Shown: positions 19,891 to 29,892, counted from the first letter of the stretch. The stretch: 64,000 bases of DNA from Armatimonadota bacterium (GCA_026392045.1 JAPLCU010000018.1:25393-89392); one strand, 5' to 3'. Notes: a model not told the origin generated them from the letters alone. A program made the numbers and translations.

Positions 19891-21046
19891 GGGCTCAAAC
19901 AAAGTCTTCTCCACTATTGCGGGGAAGCCGATTCTTGCCCATACCATATCCGTATTCGAGGCTTGCGAAGCCGTCAACGAAATAGTGCTGGTAATAGGCC
20001 GGCAAGAACTCGAAGCGGCTGGCGATTTGGTTGGCCGCTTCGGTTTTCAAAAGGTGCGCCATATAGTGCCGGGTGGAAACCACCGCCAGGATTCCGTGAG
20101 CCGGGGCCTTGAGATGGTCACCGGAGATGTGGTGGCAATACACGATGCCGTCAGACCGATGGTGACCTGCGAAATCATCGAGCGCTCAATCGATGAAGCA
20201 AGAAATACGGGAGCATGTATAGCTGCGGTGCCGGTCGTCGACACCATCAAATCCGCCGCACCTGATCTACTTGATCGTCGGGGAAATCTCGATCGTCGGG
20301 GAAATCTGTTCCCCGACGCACCTGATTTGATCGTGGAAAGCACTGTCGATAGATCGAACCTCTACGCCGTGCAGACCCCGCAGACATTTCAGACCGACCT
20401 CATTCGCCGTGCATTCCAATTGGCGTTTGCTGATAACTTTTATGCTACTGATGATGCGGCGCTTGTAGAAAGAATGGGGCATAAAGTCAGTATTGTGCCA
20501 GGATCTTATGACAACATCAAAATTACAACCCAAGCCGACCTGGAGCTTGCCATTATGAAGCTCGGCGGCGGTGAGACCAGAACCGGAATGGGCTTCGACG
20601 TGCATACGCTCGTGGAAGGCCGAAGACTCATCTTGGGTGGGGTCGAAATACCTTACGAGCTGGGCTTGTTGGGGCATTCGGACGCGGATGTGATGCTCCA
20701 CGCGATAGCGGACGCATGTTTGGGAGCGGCGGCGATGGGCGACATCGGCAGGCGCTTCCCCGACACCGACCCCAAATATAAAGGCATATCCAGCCTCACA
20801 TTACTCAAACATGTGGCCGATATTCTAGCAACGGACGGCTGGCGGATAGTGAATGTGGACGCCACCCTCGCGGCTGAAAGACCCAAGATCGCTAAATACG
20901 TTCCAGACATGATCAGCGGCATCGCCGCGTGTCTGGGTGTTGACGTGAGCCGAGTCAGCATTAAAGCCACTACGACTGAGAAGCTCGGCTACATAGGTCG
21001 AAGCGAAGGAATGGCATGCTGGGCCGTTGTAACCGTTTCGCGTTGA
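19811..21046 (+). CDS. ispDF: Bifunctional 2-C-methyl-D-erythritol 4-phosphate cytidylyltransferase / 2,4-cyclodiphosphate synthase
   Basis: ALIPAAGQGKRFG, LYAVQTPQTF (IspD); GMGFDVHTL, LLGHSDADVMLHAIADA (IspF); exact start uncertain, overlaps the upstream gene. Confidence 0.92.
   Translation: MQNRKTRALRIASALIPAAGQGKRFGKGSNKVFSTIAGKPILAHTISVFEACEAVNEIVLVIGRQELEAAGDLVGRFGFQKVRHIVPGGNHRQDSVSRGLEMVTGDVVAIHDAVRPMVTCEIIERSIDEARNTGACIAAVPVVDTIKSAAPDLLDRRGNLDRRGNLFPDAPDLIVESTVDRSNLYAVQTPQTFQTDLIRRAFQLAFADNFYATDDAALVERMGHKVSIVPGSYDNIKITTQADLELAIMKLGGGETRTGMGFDVHTLVEGRRLILGGVEIPYELGLLGHSDADVMLHAIADACLGAAAMGDIGRRFPDTDPKYKGISSLTLLKHVADILATDGWRIVNVDATLAAERPKIAKYVPDMISGIAACLGVDVSRVSIKATTTEKLGYIGRSEGMACWAVVTVSR
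20258..20326. repeat. Palindromic repeat inside ispD: CGTCGGGGAA-ATCTG-TTCCCCGACG plus tandem half copy, flanked by GCACCTGAT direct repeats 60 bp apart
   Basis: GCACCTGAT at 20258-20266 and 20318-20326; the element matches 54640-54665. Confidence 0.9.
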
Positions 21047-21049
21047 CAG

Positions 21050-21170
21050 CTCACTCTTGATGAATACAATGTGAGCATGCTGAGCTCCGTCGAAGTATGC
21101 GGCTGCGAAGAAACATGTAACTAAACTTGACCGCGCCCTTCGACGGAGCTCAGGATGCTGGTTTGTACGT
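21050..21170. repeat. About 120-bp element with inverted arms AGCATGCTGAGCTCCGTCGAAG / CTTCGACGGAGCTCAGGATGCT
   Basis: Arms at 21074-21095 and 21137-21160; the full element is repeated in reverse orientation at 28320-28440. Confidence 0.9.
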
Positions 21171-21735
21171 GTATTCTCACGAAGAGAAGGGCAAACATTT
21201 TGAAGTTACTGAGGCCCTTAGCAGCTACGCGGACAAGAAGCTGCAGAAGCTCGAGAAACACTTTCACGATCTGAAAGAAGCAGTCGTTACGCTTAGCGTG
21301 CAGCGTGGGATGCACGTTGTTGAAGTTCAGCTTGAGGGCGACGGCATTACGCTTCGCGCTGAAGAGCGACGCGTTACCGATATGTATGAGTCTATCGACA
21401 AGGTAGTTGAAAAGCTGGAATCGAGAATTACGAAGTTCAAGGGCAAACTTCACGGTAAGACCATCCATGAAGGCCCTAAGGCAAAAACGCTCATCAAAAA
21501 CAGCATCAGAACTGAAGCTTTTGGGGAGGAAGGCGAAGAGGGCGAAATCGATGAAGAGCCTAGCGTGGTGAGAACCAAGCGCTTTGCTATGAAGCCGATG
21601 ACCCCCGAAGAAGCAGCACAAAAAATGGAACTGCTGCATCACACATTCTTCGTGTTCCGAAACTCACAGACCGAGGATGTGAATGTCGTTTACAAGCGAG
21701 ATGACGGAAATTACGGTCTGATCGAGCCAGCGTAG
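21171..21735 (+). CDS. hpf: Long-form ribosome hibernation promoting factor / RaiA family
   Basis: GKHFEVTEALSSYADKKLQKLEKHFHDLKEAVVTL; C-terminal AAQKMELLHHTFFVFRNSQTEDVNVVYKRDDGNYGLI; start uncertain because the 5' end is occupied by a repeat. Confidence 0.85.
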
Positions 21736-21854
21736 CACAAAAATAATATCTGAGATTTGGAAGACCTGAAGGTCAAAAGGCTATGGCTACGCATTTATGC
21801 GGCTTCCAAACTTTTTGGCCTTTTAGTTTAATACTATATAAGGAGCAACACCAA

Positions 21855-22802
21855 ATGATCATCACTACCAATCAACTCTTTGAGCAGGCCTATGGCAAGT
21901 ATGCTATCGGCGCTTACAACATCAACAATGCCGAGCAGACCATGGGCTTGTTCCGCGGCTGTCTGGACTCCAAGGCCCCGTTCATCATTCAGATTTCCAA
22001 GGGCGCACGCAACTATACAAACAAGTTGATGCTTGAGTCTATGATCCGCGCTGCTGACCAGATTTTCCCGGACGCCGTCTTTGCCGTGCATCTTGATCAT
22101 GGCGACGAAGCCGCCTGCTACGACTGCATCAAGTCCGGCTTCTATTCATCGGTTATGATTGATGCCAGCCATGAAGATTTTGAAGGCAACATCGCCACCA
22201 CCAAGCGCGTTGTGGATGCTGCTCATGCCAAGGGCATCAGCGTTGAAGCTGAGCTTGGCCAACTGGGCGGCGTTGAAGAAGATATTCAGGTTTCTGAAGA
22301 TAAGGCTCACTTGACCGATCCAATACAGGCCGCCGAGTTCATTGAGCGCACCGGATGCGACAGCCTAGCTTGCGCAATCGGTACCAGCCATGGCGCTTTC
22401 AAGTTCGCTGGAAGCCAGGGACTGCACTTTGAAGTTGTTGAAGCTATCCAGAAGCTCAAGCCGGGCTACCCGCTGGTTATGCACGGTTCTTCCTCGGTTC
22501 CGCAGGACGAAGTTGAGAGAATCAATGCTGCCGGCGGCGCGCTCAAGGGCGCCAAGGGCGTAGATGCCAATCAATATCTGCCTGCCGCCAAGCTTGGCGT
22601 GTGCAAGATCAATATTGATACAGATGGCCGCTTGGTGTGGACCCGCGTTCATCGCGAGTTCTTCCGCGACAAGCCCGAAGTATTCGACTTCAGACCGATT
22701 GGCATAGTCTTCATGGACGAGTATGCAAAGTTCATCGCCAGCCGAAACGTGCTCTTGGGCTCCGCCGGTCATCTCGATGAAGTGCGCGCCTCCATTAAGT
22801 AA
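21855..22802 (+). CDS. fba: Class II fructose-bisphosphate aldolase family
   Basis: GAYNINNAEQTMGLFRG, VHLDHGDEA, MIDASHEDFEGNIATTKRVVDAAH, MHGSSSVPQDEV. Confidence 0.93.
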   Translation: MIITTNQLFEQAYGKYAIGAYNINNAEQTMGLFRGCLDSKAPFIIQISKGARNYTNKLMLESMIRAADQIFPDAVFAVHLDHGDEAACYDCIKSGFYSSVMIDASHEDFEGNIATTKRVVDAAHAKGISVEAELGQLGGVEEDIQVSEDKAHLTDPIQAAEFIERTGCDSLACAIGTSHGAFKFAGSQGLHFEVVEAIQKLKPGYPLVMHGSSSVPQDEVERINAAGGALKGAKGVDANQYLPAAKLGVCKINIDTDGRLVWTRVHREFFRDKPEVFDFRPIGIVFMDEYAKFIASRNVLLGSAGHLDEVRASIK

Positions 22803-22815
22803 ATCAAAACGACCA

Positions 22816-22847
22816 TTTATCCCTCCAGGCATAATGTCTGGGGGGAT
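22816..22847. terminator. Hairpin ATCCCTCCAGGCATAATGTCTGGGGGGAT after fba
   Basis: Inverted repeat downstream of the fba stop. Confidence 0.45.
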
Positions 22848-22919
22848 TTGGCGTAACTCATCGCTATGTCATCGGCTGCTGCAAAGCTGATGGCTGATTG
22901 CTGAAAGCGCTTTGCCAAT

Positions 22920-23870
22920 ATGATAACTACCGTAACACTCAACCCATCGATTGATAAGACTATCTATATCTCCAAACTGATTCCAAATGACACCAATCGG
23001 GTCACTAATGTAGAGATGGATGCCGGCGGCAAGGGGATCAATTGTGCGCGAATGCTTAGAAGGCTTGGCGTTGAGACCACTGTGGTTGCGATGCTTGGCG
23101 GCAAATCCGGCGACTTTGTGGCAAGCGTGCTTAAAAATGAAGGCATCTGCCTTGAGGCAATTACCACTAAAACAAACACCCGCTCGTGTGTCTGCGTGGA
23201 AGAATCCACCGGAGCGCCGCCTACCACGTTCAATGAGCGCGGCGGTCCAATTGAGCACAAAGAGCTTGTGGACTTGCTTGAACTTGCAAAAAACGTCTCA
23301 CGCGAGAGCAGCTATGTGGTCTTTGGCGGCAGTGTGCCGCCTGGGATTAACGATGACATCTACAGAGTTTTGATAGACATTGCCAGCGCTGGCGGAGCAA
23401 AATCGATATTGGATGCCGACGGGCTGGCGTTGGTTGAAGGCCTTAAGGCTAAGCCATACATGATCAAGCCGAATCGCGAAGAAGTGGAGCGGCTGCTGGG
23501 AGTTGAGTTCGTGTCCAAGTCAGATGTAGCTCGCGCGGCGCTCACCCTGGGGGAACGCGGTATAGAACTGGTTGTTATTTCCCTTGGTAAACAGGGCGCG
23601 ATGGCCTGCCAAGATGGAATAATATATTATGCCCAACCGCCAGAGGTGAAGGTGGTCAGCACGATAGGGTCAGGCGATTCAATGATCGCGGGAGTGCTGT
23701 GCGCCCTGGAAAACGGGGCAGGCGTTGATGAAGCTCTCAAACTTGGCTGCGCTGCCGGCGCTGCAACCGCTATGAGTAATGGCGCGGATATTGGCGCTAA
23801 GGCCGATGTTTATGAGCTTTTATCGCAGATTCGAGTGTCTAAAATAAAGCCTTCTCCAATTACCCATTGA
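22920..23870 (+). CDS. 1-phosphofructokinase family hexose kinase (PfkB)
   Basis: TVTLNPSIDKTIYI, GGKGINCARMLRRLG, TIGSGDSMIAGVL. Confidence 0.9.
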   Translation: MITTVTLNPSIDKTIYISKLIPNDTNRVTNVEMDAGGKGINCARMLRRLGVETTVVAMLGGKSGDFVASVLKNEGICLEAITTKTNTRSCVCVEESTGAPPTTFNERGGPIEHKELVDLLELAKNVSRESSYVVFGGSVPPGINDDIYRVLIDIASAGGAKSILDADGLALVEGLKAKPYMIKPNREEVERLLGVEFVSKSDVARAALTLGERGIELVVISLGKQGAMACQDGIIYYAQPPEVKVVSTIGSGDSMIAGVLCALENGAGVDEALKLGCAAGAATAMSNGADIGAKADVYELLSQIRVSKIKPSPITH

Positions 23871-23932
23871 CATTATCTCGAGTTCCGGTTACATTGATAC
23901 ATGGTGGGAAGAACTCAAGAGGTAAATGAGCT

Positions 23933-24253
23933 ATGAAACTCGCTGCGTTCAGGAAGCTTGTAAATGCAGAGTTTGGCGCGAGGCTTGAGCACGCCACCCC
24001 TGCGAACGTCCGAGAGTTCCTGGATCAAATGGATGGTGATCTTCTGCCGGATGCAATCTCCAGCAGGATCATTTTGGATGAGCCATGTTCTTCTTATGAG
24101 GAAGTAATTCGGGATTTCTTCGCGCAAATTCTGGAAATGCCCTCAGAAGAAGCAATTGTGGCGCTTTGGACGCTGTCGTTCTACCTCGCTTTCTCGGCGA
24201 TCGAGTCTCAATATGCAGACCGATTCGCGCCTCTGTTTCAGGAAATGGATTAG
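23933..24253 (+). CDS. Hypothetical protein
   Basis: 106-aa ORF with codon-like composition, between convergent genes. Confidence 0.5.
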   Translation: MKLAAFRKLVNAEFGARLEHATPANVREFLDQMDGDLLPDAISSRIILDEPCSSYEEVIRDFFAQILEMPSEEAIVALWTLSFYLAFSAIESQYADRFAPLFQEMD

Positions 24254-25599
24254 CACAAGTTTCCAGTTGCCTTTCCCCGCCGCTTTATTGCAGTTTTGAT
24301 GAGTTTGCAGACCATTTCGGCTGTCAAGGAAGAACCCGGTTCCTTAACCTTGCATGCTGCTGCAATTGCAGCTATGCAAAATAGCTGGCTTATGTAGAAA
24401 GTGCAGCGGAGGTCAACGTGGAGGCCGAGTGATTTCAACCAGCCCGGCAAATGGCCGCCCAGCACAGGCATTGGCGCGATTAATAAAGTAATGACCACTG
24501 AATAGATAGCCATTTGCACAGAGCGCCCGGCTTGGGTTGTCACTTTGTAGATGATCGTGCTGATTGCAACCCCTATTCCGCCATTCGCAAAACCGGTTAG
24601 GACATTCACGATGGGTACCCCGATATATGCTGAATGCGGAGTTGAAATCCAGATCCATGCGCTCGCCATTGGCGCTGTGATCAGGGCGCAAAAGATGATA
24701 ACCGGCCGGCAGCCATGTTTGTTGACCATGCGTCCCCAATATGGCGAAGATATCAGTATGATTATCCCTTGAATTGTTCCCAACATGCTAAATGTGGTGT
24801 AGGAGAGCCCGACACCACGCAACAAATAGGGCGCGTAGAATGGCCAGGCGATACTCTGCATATTCCAAAACGCCGCAAACGCCACAAAAGCCATCAGAGA
24901 ACGGTTTCTGAGCGTTTGGCTAACCAGCCCCAGCAGGCTTAGATCGTGCTTTACCGATTTTACATCAGGTTGAGGAATATAAAGAATCGCATTCGCCACG
25001 CCAAACACCATTGCAAATGCGAAAATCCAACCAAAAGCCGAAATCCCCGCGCCTTTCATGTAGTCTAAAAATCGGCCCTGGATGATTGCTAGAATTGCGG
25101 CAATTAACCCGCCATATAGTGCGAGCCTGCCGAAAAACGAGCCCAGCTTATGTGATGGGATGAGGTCGCCTATCCAGCTTGCGCGCGCGTTATTCGCCAA
25201 ATGCCCGAATACGCTGATGAGAGTAAATACAGCTATAAGGCCAGTAACTTTCGTGCTGGCTGACGTGTGTTTGAGGAGAAATGGCAGAGCAATTACAAGC
25301 CCCCAACAGAATACTCCGGAAAGCGAGCCGATAACTGTCATTCTCTTCCGACATGCGCCCTTTTCGACCATCACAGCCGCCAGGAGCTGCACGAATACGG
25401 CATACATCGGCAAGGTGGAGAGCAGGCCTATTTGCTCATCGCTAGCCCCCAGCTTGATCATGTAGGCCATCACTATCCCGCCGCCGATGCCATAGAATGC
25501 GCACAGAATCGACTGCGCATAAGAAAGCTTAATCGCCTTTGCAACGCCTTTTGGGGGGACAGGGTGGTCCCATACTAAAGAATCTTCTTCACCTTGCAC
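24250..25599 (-). CDS. MFS transporter
   Basis: About 12 hydrophobic segments; LGTIQGIIILISSPYWGRMVNKHGCRPVI. Confidence 0.82.
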   Translation of the reverse strand: MQGEEDSLVWDHPVPPKGVAKAIKLSYAQSILCAFYGIGGGIVMAYMIKLGASDEQIGLLSTLPMYAVFVQLLAAVMVEKGACRKRMTVIGSLSGVFCWGLVIALPFLLKHTSASTKVTGLIAVFTLISVFGHLANNARASWIGDLIPSHKLGSFFGRLALYGGLIAAILAIIQGRFLDYMKGAGISAFGWIFAFAMVFGVANAILYIPQPDVKSVKHDLSLLGLVSQTLRNRSLMAFVAFAAFWNMQSIAWPFYAPYLLRGVGLSYTTFSMLGTIQGIIILISSPYWGRMVNKHGCRPVIIFCALITAPMASAWIWISTPHSAYIGVPIVNVLTGFANGGIGVAISTIIYKVTTQAGRSVQMAIYSVVITLLIAPMPVLGGHLPGWLKSLGLHVDLRCTFYISQLFCIAAIAAACKVKEPGSSLTAEMVCKLIKTAIKRRGKATGNLC

Positions 25600-25853
25600 C
25601 TAACTGGCTGCTCCTCGCTCTTTTTACCGCAAATATGTTTTAGCGTTCAGAACTCGCGATTCCTCTGCGAGATACCCAAAAAAGTGGAAAGCGGCTAGTG
25701 GAGAGTCCGGAAGCAATTACGAATTGCAAAAATAATAATGTGCTGACGGAACAAAGCACTCGCCAAAGTCGTATATTTAATAAAGCACTTTATATAACAA
25801 AGCATTATCAGGCAGATTGAACTTTGGTCCTGCCGGACTTGAGGAGGACGACC

Positions 25854-27230
25854 ATGAAAGTAAAGATGATTCTACCCGCGCTCACGGAGGCAAGGAGCCC
25901 CTATTGGAGACCGATCAAGTATTCTCTATTTCCACCTTTGGGTCTGGCAACCCTTGCGGGCTATCTGAGAGACGATGACGAGATTGAAATTCAGGACGAA
26001 CACGTGGAGACGCTGGATCTGAGCGACGAGCCCGATCTTGTCGTGCTGGAGGTGTACATTACATCCGCCTATCGATCTTATGCAATTGCCGATCATTACC
26101 GCGCCAGGGGAGCCTATGTGGTTATGGGCGGGTTGCACGTAACATCTATGCCCGATGAGGCTGCGGCGCATGCGGACAGCATCTGCACAGGCCCCGGTGA
26201 AGACACATGGCCCGTGTTTCTTGCTGATTTTCGCGCCGGTAACCCCCAAAAGGTCTACAATTCAACCGTGCGAACTCTCCAAGGACAGCCGCTCGCCCGC
26301 CGAGACCTTATCAAGCGGCATCTTTATCTGGTGCCGAATTCGCTGGTGGTATCGCGGGGATGCCCACACAGGTGCGATTTCTGCTACAAAGAGGCGTTTT
26401 TCAAGGGAGGGAATTCTTTCTACACCCAGACTGTGGACGACGCCCTGGCGCAGATCGAAAGCCTGCCGGGTAAGCATCTATACTTTCTGGATGACAACAT
26501 ATTCTCCGACACCAATTTCGCCCGAGCGCTCTTCGACGGAATGAAAGGTATGGGACGAGTTTGGCAGGCTGCAGGTACGGTGCAGTCGGCGTTCGATCCG
26601 GGGCTTTTGGAAAGCGCGGCCCAGAGCGGGCTGCGCAGCTTGTTTGTCGGATTCGAAACTCTAAGCACAACCAATCTCAGAGACCAGGGCAAGTACCAGA
26701 ACCTCGACCGCGACTACAACGCCGCCATTAAGCGCCTACATTCGCTTGGGATAATGATCAACGGTAGTTTTGTATTTGGGATGGATGATGACGATGAGCA
26801 TACCCCCGCGCGCACGGTGGATTGGGCGGTGCGCCAGGGTATGGAAACGGCCACTTTTCATATTTTAACCCCTTATCCTGGCACGGCGCTGCACGAGAGG
26901 CTTTCGGGCGAGGGCCGCATAACATCCAACAACTGGGACATCTACGACACCCGCCATGTGGTTTACAGCCCAACGCAAGTAAGCCCTGAAAAGCTGGAAA
27001 AAGGTTATTGGCAGGCTTATCAGGATTTCTACAGATGGAGCTCAATTTTCAAAGGCGCGTTCACAAAGGATACTCTGCCAGATCGCCTCAGACATATTGC
27101 TTATGCAGGCGGTTGGAAAAAGGCCGAGTCCGTTTGGAAATGCGTGGTGCAGGCGCGGAGAGTCTCCAACCTGGTGCCGCTTTTGGAGGCAGTTTTGTCA
27201 GGATCAAAGCAAAAAAGCCCCAAAACCTGA
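25854..27230 (+). CDS. B12-binding-domain radical SAM protein
   Basis: GLATLAGYLR, VMGGLHVTSMPDEA, SRGCPHRCDFCYKE. Confidence 0.88.
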   Translation: MKVKMILPALTEARSPYWRPIKYSLFPPLGLATLAGYLRDDDEIEIQDEHVETLDLSDEPDLVVLEVYITSAYRSYAIADHYRARGAYVVMGGLHVTSMPDEAAAHADSICTGPGEDTWPVFLADFRAGNPQKVYNSTVRTLQGQPLARRDLIKRHLYLVPNSLVVSRGCPHRCDFCYKEAFFKGGNSFYTQTVDDALAQIESLPGKHLYFLDDNIFSDTNFARALFDGMKGMGRVWQAAGTVQSAFDPGLLESAAQSGLRSLFVGFETLSTTNLRDQGKYQNLDRDYNAAIKRLHSLGIMINGSFVFGMDDDDEHTPARTVDWAVRQGMETATFHILTPYPGTALHERLSGEGRITSNNWDIYDTRHVVYSPTQVSPEKLEKGYWQAYQDFYRWSSIFKGAFTKDTLPDRLRHIAYAGGWKKAESVWKCVVQARRVSNLVPLLEAVLSGSKQKSPKT

Positions 27231-27320
27231 CGAAAAGGCCTTAATCACACTCAATAGGAGTAATTCTGCAATCAATTCGCGAAGGAGCATGTGAGGCATG
27301 ACCTCCACGGAGTAAACTAA

Positions 27321-27851
27321 ATGTCCAGAAGCAGATCGAAAAACATCATTCTGCCGATTATCATATTAGTAGTCGCCCTGATTTACAGCAGGGGCGGAAT
27401 TGGGCCGCGAAACGTGCGCCAAAGCGCATCGCCTAAAGGCTCTATTTCAGGTAAGTGTGTGGCTGTTTCCGATGGAGACACCATTCGGGTGCTATACGCT
27501 AACAGCGAAGTTAAGGTGCGTCTGTTTGGCATAGATTGCCCTGAGAAAAAGCAGGCTTTCGGCTCGGCTGCCAAGAAGTTTACCAGTGAGATGGTCTTCG
27601 GCGAAGATGTGAATGTCGATGTTCGCGATACCGACCGCTACGGCCGCAGTGTGGGATGGGTCACCACTTCGGATGGCCGCGCTTTGAACGAAGAACTCGT
27701 GCGCGCGGGGATGGCCTGGTGGTATTCGGAGTATGCGCCTTACGAAACGCAGTTGGCGAGCCTCGAAAAGCAGGCCCGCGCAGCCAGACGCGGACTCTGG
27801 TCTGACAAAAACCCGACTCCGCCTTGGGAATTCAGGAGTATGCAGCGGTAG
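27321..27851 (+). CDS. Thermonuclease (SNase-like) family protein
   Basis: VSDGDTIRVLY...KVRLFGIDCPEKKQAFG...DTDRYGRSVGWV. Confidence 0.9.
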   Translation: MSRSRSKNIILPIIILVVALIYSRGGIGPRNVRQSASPKGSISGKCVAVSDGDTIRVLYANSEVKVRLFGIDCPEKKQAFGSAAKKFTSEMVFGEDVNVDVRDTDRYGRSVGWVTTSDGRALNEELVRAGMAWWYSEYAPYETQLASLEKQARAARRGLWSDKNPTPPWEFRSMQR

Positions 27852-27950
27852 GTTAGTTTCGGGATTTCCGCTGCGCTCAAATCCCGAAAAACCGGCAGCA
27901 TCACCATTCCCTTCCCGCCATCAAACCATCGGACTATCGGACTATCAGCC

Positions 27951-28283
27951 CTACCGCACCTTCTGCCAATCCTCAAAATCCTCTGTTTCAATCTCCATGA
28001 ACGGTTCGCCTTTGGTTTTGTCTTCGCGCTCTACGTGGGCTATGCCATCGCAAACACCCAAGAATGTGAAAAGCTCGCTCTTGGGCGATTTCACCTTATC
28101 CGAGCGCTTGATGCCATAGATGCTGGGGCCTGTGCTGGCCATTATGTCTCTGCGGATTACCGCTATGGGTTTATCGTTCAATCTATATACCTCCAGAATA
28201 ATACCATCATACCATAAATCAGAATTGTCCGGTTTATGTGTTAGATACGTGATTATCGTAGTATAGCGGCGGCAATCTGTCAA
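27951..28283 (-). CDS. Hypothetical protein
   Basis: ORF only; start uncertain. Confidence 0.35.
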   Translation of the reverse strand: MTDCRRYTTIITYLTHKPDNSDLWYDGIILEVYRLNDKPIAVIRRDIMASTGPSIYGIKRSDKVKSPKSELFTFLGVCDGIAHVEREDKTKGEPFMEIETEDFEDWQKVR

Positions 28284-28319
28284 ATACGAATAAAGTAAGA
28301 GTTCACAAATAGTGTGTAC

Positions 28320-28440
28320 AACGTTAGCATCCTGAGCTCCGTCGAAGGGTGCGGATAAGTCTAATCAAATGTAATTTCCCTGCCGCGTGCTTCGACGGAG
28401 CTCAGCATGCTCACATTGTACTCATCAAGAGTGAGCTCTT
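28320..28440. repeat. Reverse-orientation copy of the 21050-21170 element
   Basis: Arms AGCATCCTGAGCTCCGTCGAAGG (28326-28348) and CTTCGACGGAGCTCAGCATGCT (28390-28411); flanks CACATTGTACTCATCAAGAGTGAGCTC also match. Confidence 0.9.
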
Positions 28441-28531
28441 ACCGAATAAACGTTCGATTGACACAGGCATAATGATGGGGTATGATAATCGACACAAGCA
28501 GCTTGATCGCCACATATAATGGAGCAAAGAA

Positions 28532-28951
28532 ATGCGAAAGGAAGCGTACCTCAGTAAGAGCGGTTCTACCTATGAACCTGCAACCCGACCCGAATCACAT
28601 GCAACCACGCGTGAGCGCTTGCGCCCCGTGCGGCGTCGCCGAAAGCGCTCTGTCTGGCGTAAGACGATTCTTCCGTTGTTCTTGTATTCATGTGTGATTG
28701 TGGCTGTTGTGTTTTTAATTGGCAGGATATCGCGGCCTTTCGTATTCTATGATAGAGAGATACAGGCCACGCAGAAGCTCCAGAATCAGGTTGATGCTTA
28801 CCGGGCGGAAAACGCCGCTCTTGAGCGCCGAATCAAGTATCTTCAGACCCCCGAAGGGGCCGCGCAGGCGGCTCGCGAGCTGGGATGGGTCAAGCCCGGC
28901 GAAATTACGCTGGTTATCCCCTCAGAAAAGGACAAAAAACCGAAAAAGTAG
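28532..28951 (+). CDS. Septum formation initiator FtsB/DivIC-like
   Basis: Single TM then coiled coil AYRAENAALERRIKYLQTPEGAAQAARELGWVKPGEI. Confidence 0.8.
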   Translation: MRKEAYLSKSGSTYEPATRPESHATTRERLRPVRRRRKRSVWRKTILPLFLYSCVIVAVVFLIGRISRPFVFYDREIQATQKLQNQVDAYRAENAALERRIKYLQTPEGAAQAARELGWVKPGEITLVIPSEKDKKPKK

Positions 28952-28958
28952 GCGCCAG

Positions 28959-29633
28959 CTATTCGGAAGATACCCGATGCCACCAGGGCTTTCGCACGGA
29001 CGCGGGTTTGCTTTGAGTGTCTGATTCTCCCGCCATTACCGGTTCAAGCTCCTGGATTATCTCTGATTCATGGTTTTCCACCGTGGAATGATATTCGGGC
29101 AATAGTTCGGATTCCACGCTGGACGGCTCATGCGCTTCTTTGCTGCTCCAGATGGAATCTTTTCGCCCGAATGCTTCCTGGCTCTCGCGTGTCATCTCAT
29201 CTGTGTTGAGCGAAGGCGGCTCAGAGCCTTCGAGCCCGAGAACATCCCCGTCCTGGATGCCGCTCTGCTTGAAAAGGTCGTTAATCTTGGAGATTCTATC
29301 AGACCATTCCGCCTTTTTCGGCTCCGGCAGCGCTTTTGCTATCTCGTTGAACTCCACTGAGGTCAGCGCCATGGCTTCATGCGCGCGGTTGAGCATGATA
29401 TTCGAGCGGTTGAGCATCACATTTAGCTCTCGCTGCCGCTCCAAGAGCATCATCACAAGCTCGTTGGAATGTTTTTCGCGTTCGTGTGAATCGACATATT
29501 GAGTCCCCAGAACTGCGCTCTTTTGCTTGAGCCCTTCAGCTCTGCGCAAAGCTCTGATTAGTTTTTCTTTTGTCTTTTCTAACTCTCTAATTAAATCTGC
29601 TTTGATCAAGGCACAATCCTCCAACACGAACAT
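28959..29633 (-). CDS. Hypothetical coiled-coil protein
   Basis: 224-aa ORF, heptad-like N-terminal region. Confidence 0.5.
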   Translation of the reverse strand: MFVLEDCALIKADLIRELEKTKEKLIRALRRAEGLKQKSAVLGTQYVDSHEREKHSNELVMMLLERQRELNVMLNRSNIMLNRAHEAMALTSVEFNEIAKALPEPKKAEWSDRISKINDLFKQSGIQDGDVLGLEGSEPPSLNTDEMTRESQEAFGRKDSIWSSKEAHEPSSVESELLPEYHSTVENHESEIIQELEPVMAGESDTQSKPASVRKPWWHRVSSE

Positions 29634-29892
29634 TATCGGGCAAAATCGCTCTCATAGCAAGCCCTGTTGATTAATACGCATGAGATTTATTATATTGTTC
29701 CGCTTATTATGGACAATAAAACCCCTCCAATGAGAAATTTTAAGTGGATTGGAACGATGAGCTTTTGTGTGGGTAGAGCGTCTGTTCTTCGATATAAAAC
29801 AGGAGCGCGATTACTTGCGAAGCGTCTGAATCCATGTCTGCAGGGCTCGGCTGACAATTCCAACCGAGCCCCTGTATAAGAGAGATAAGCAA

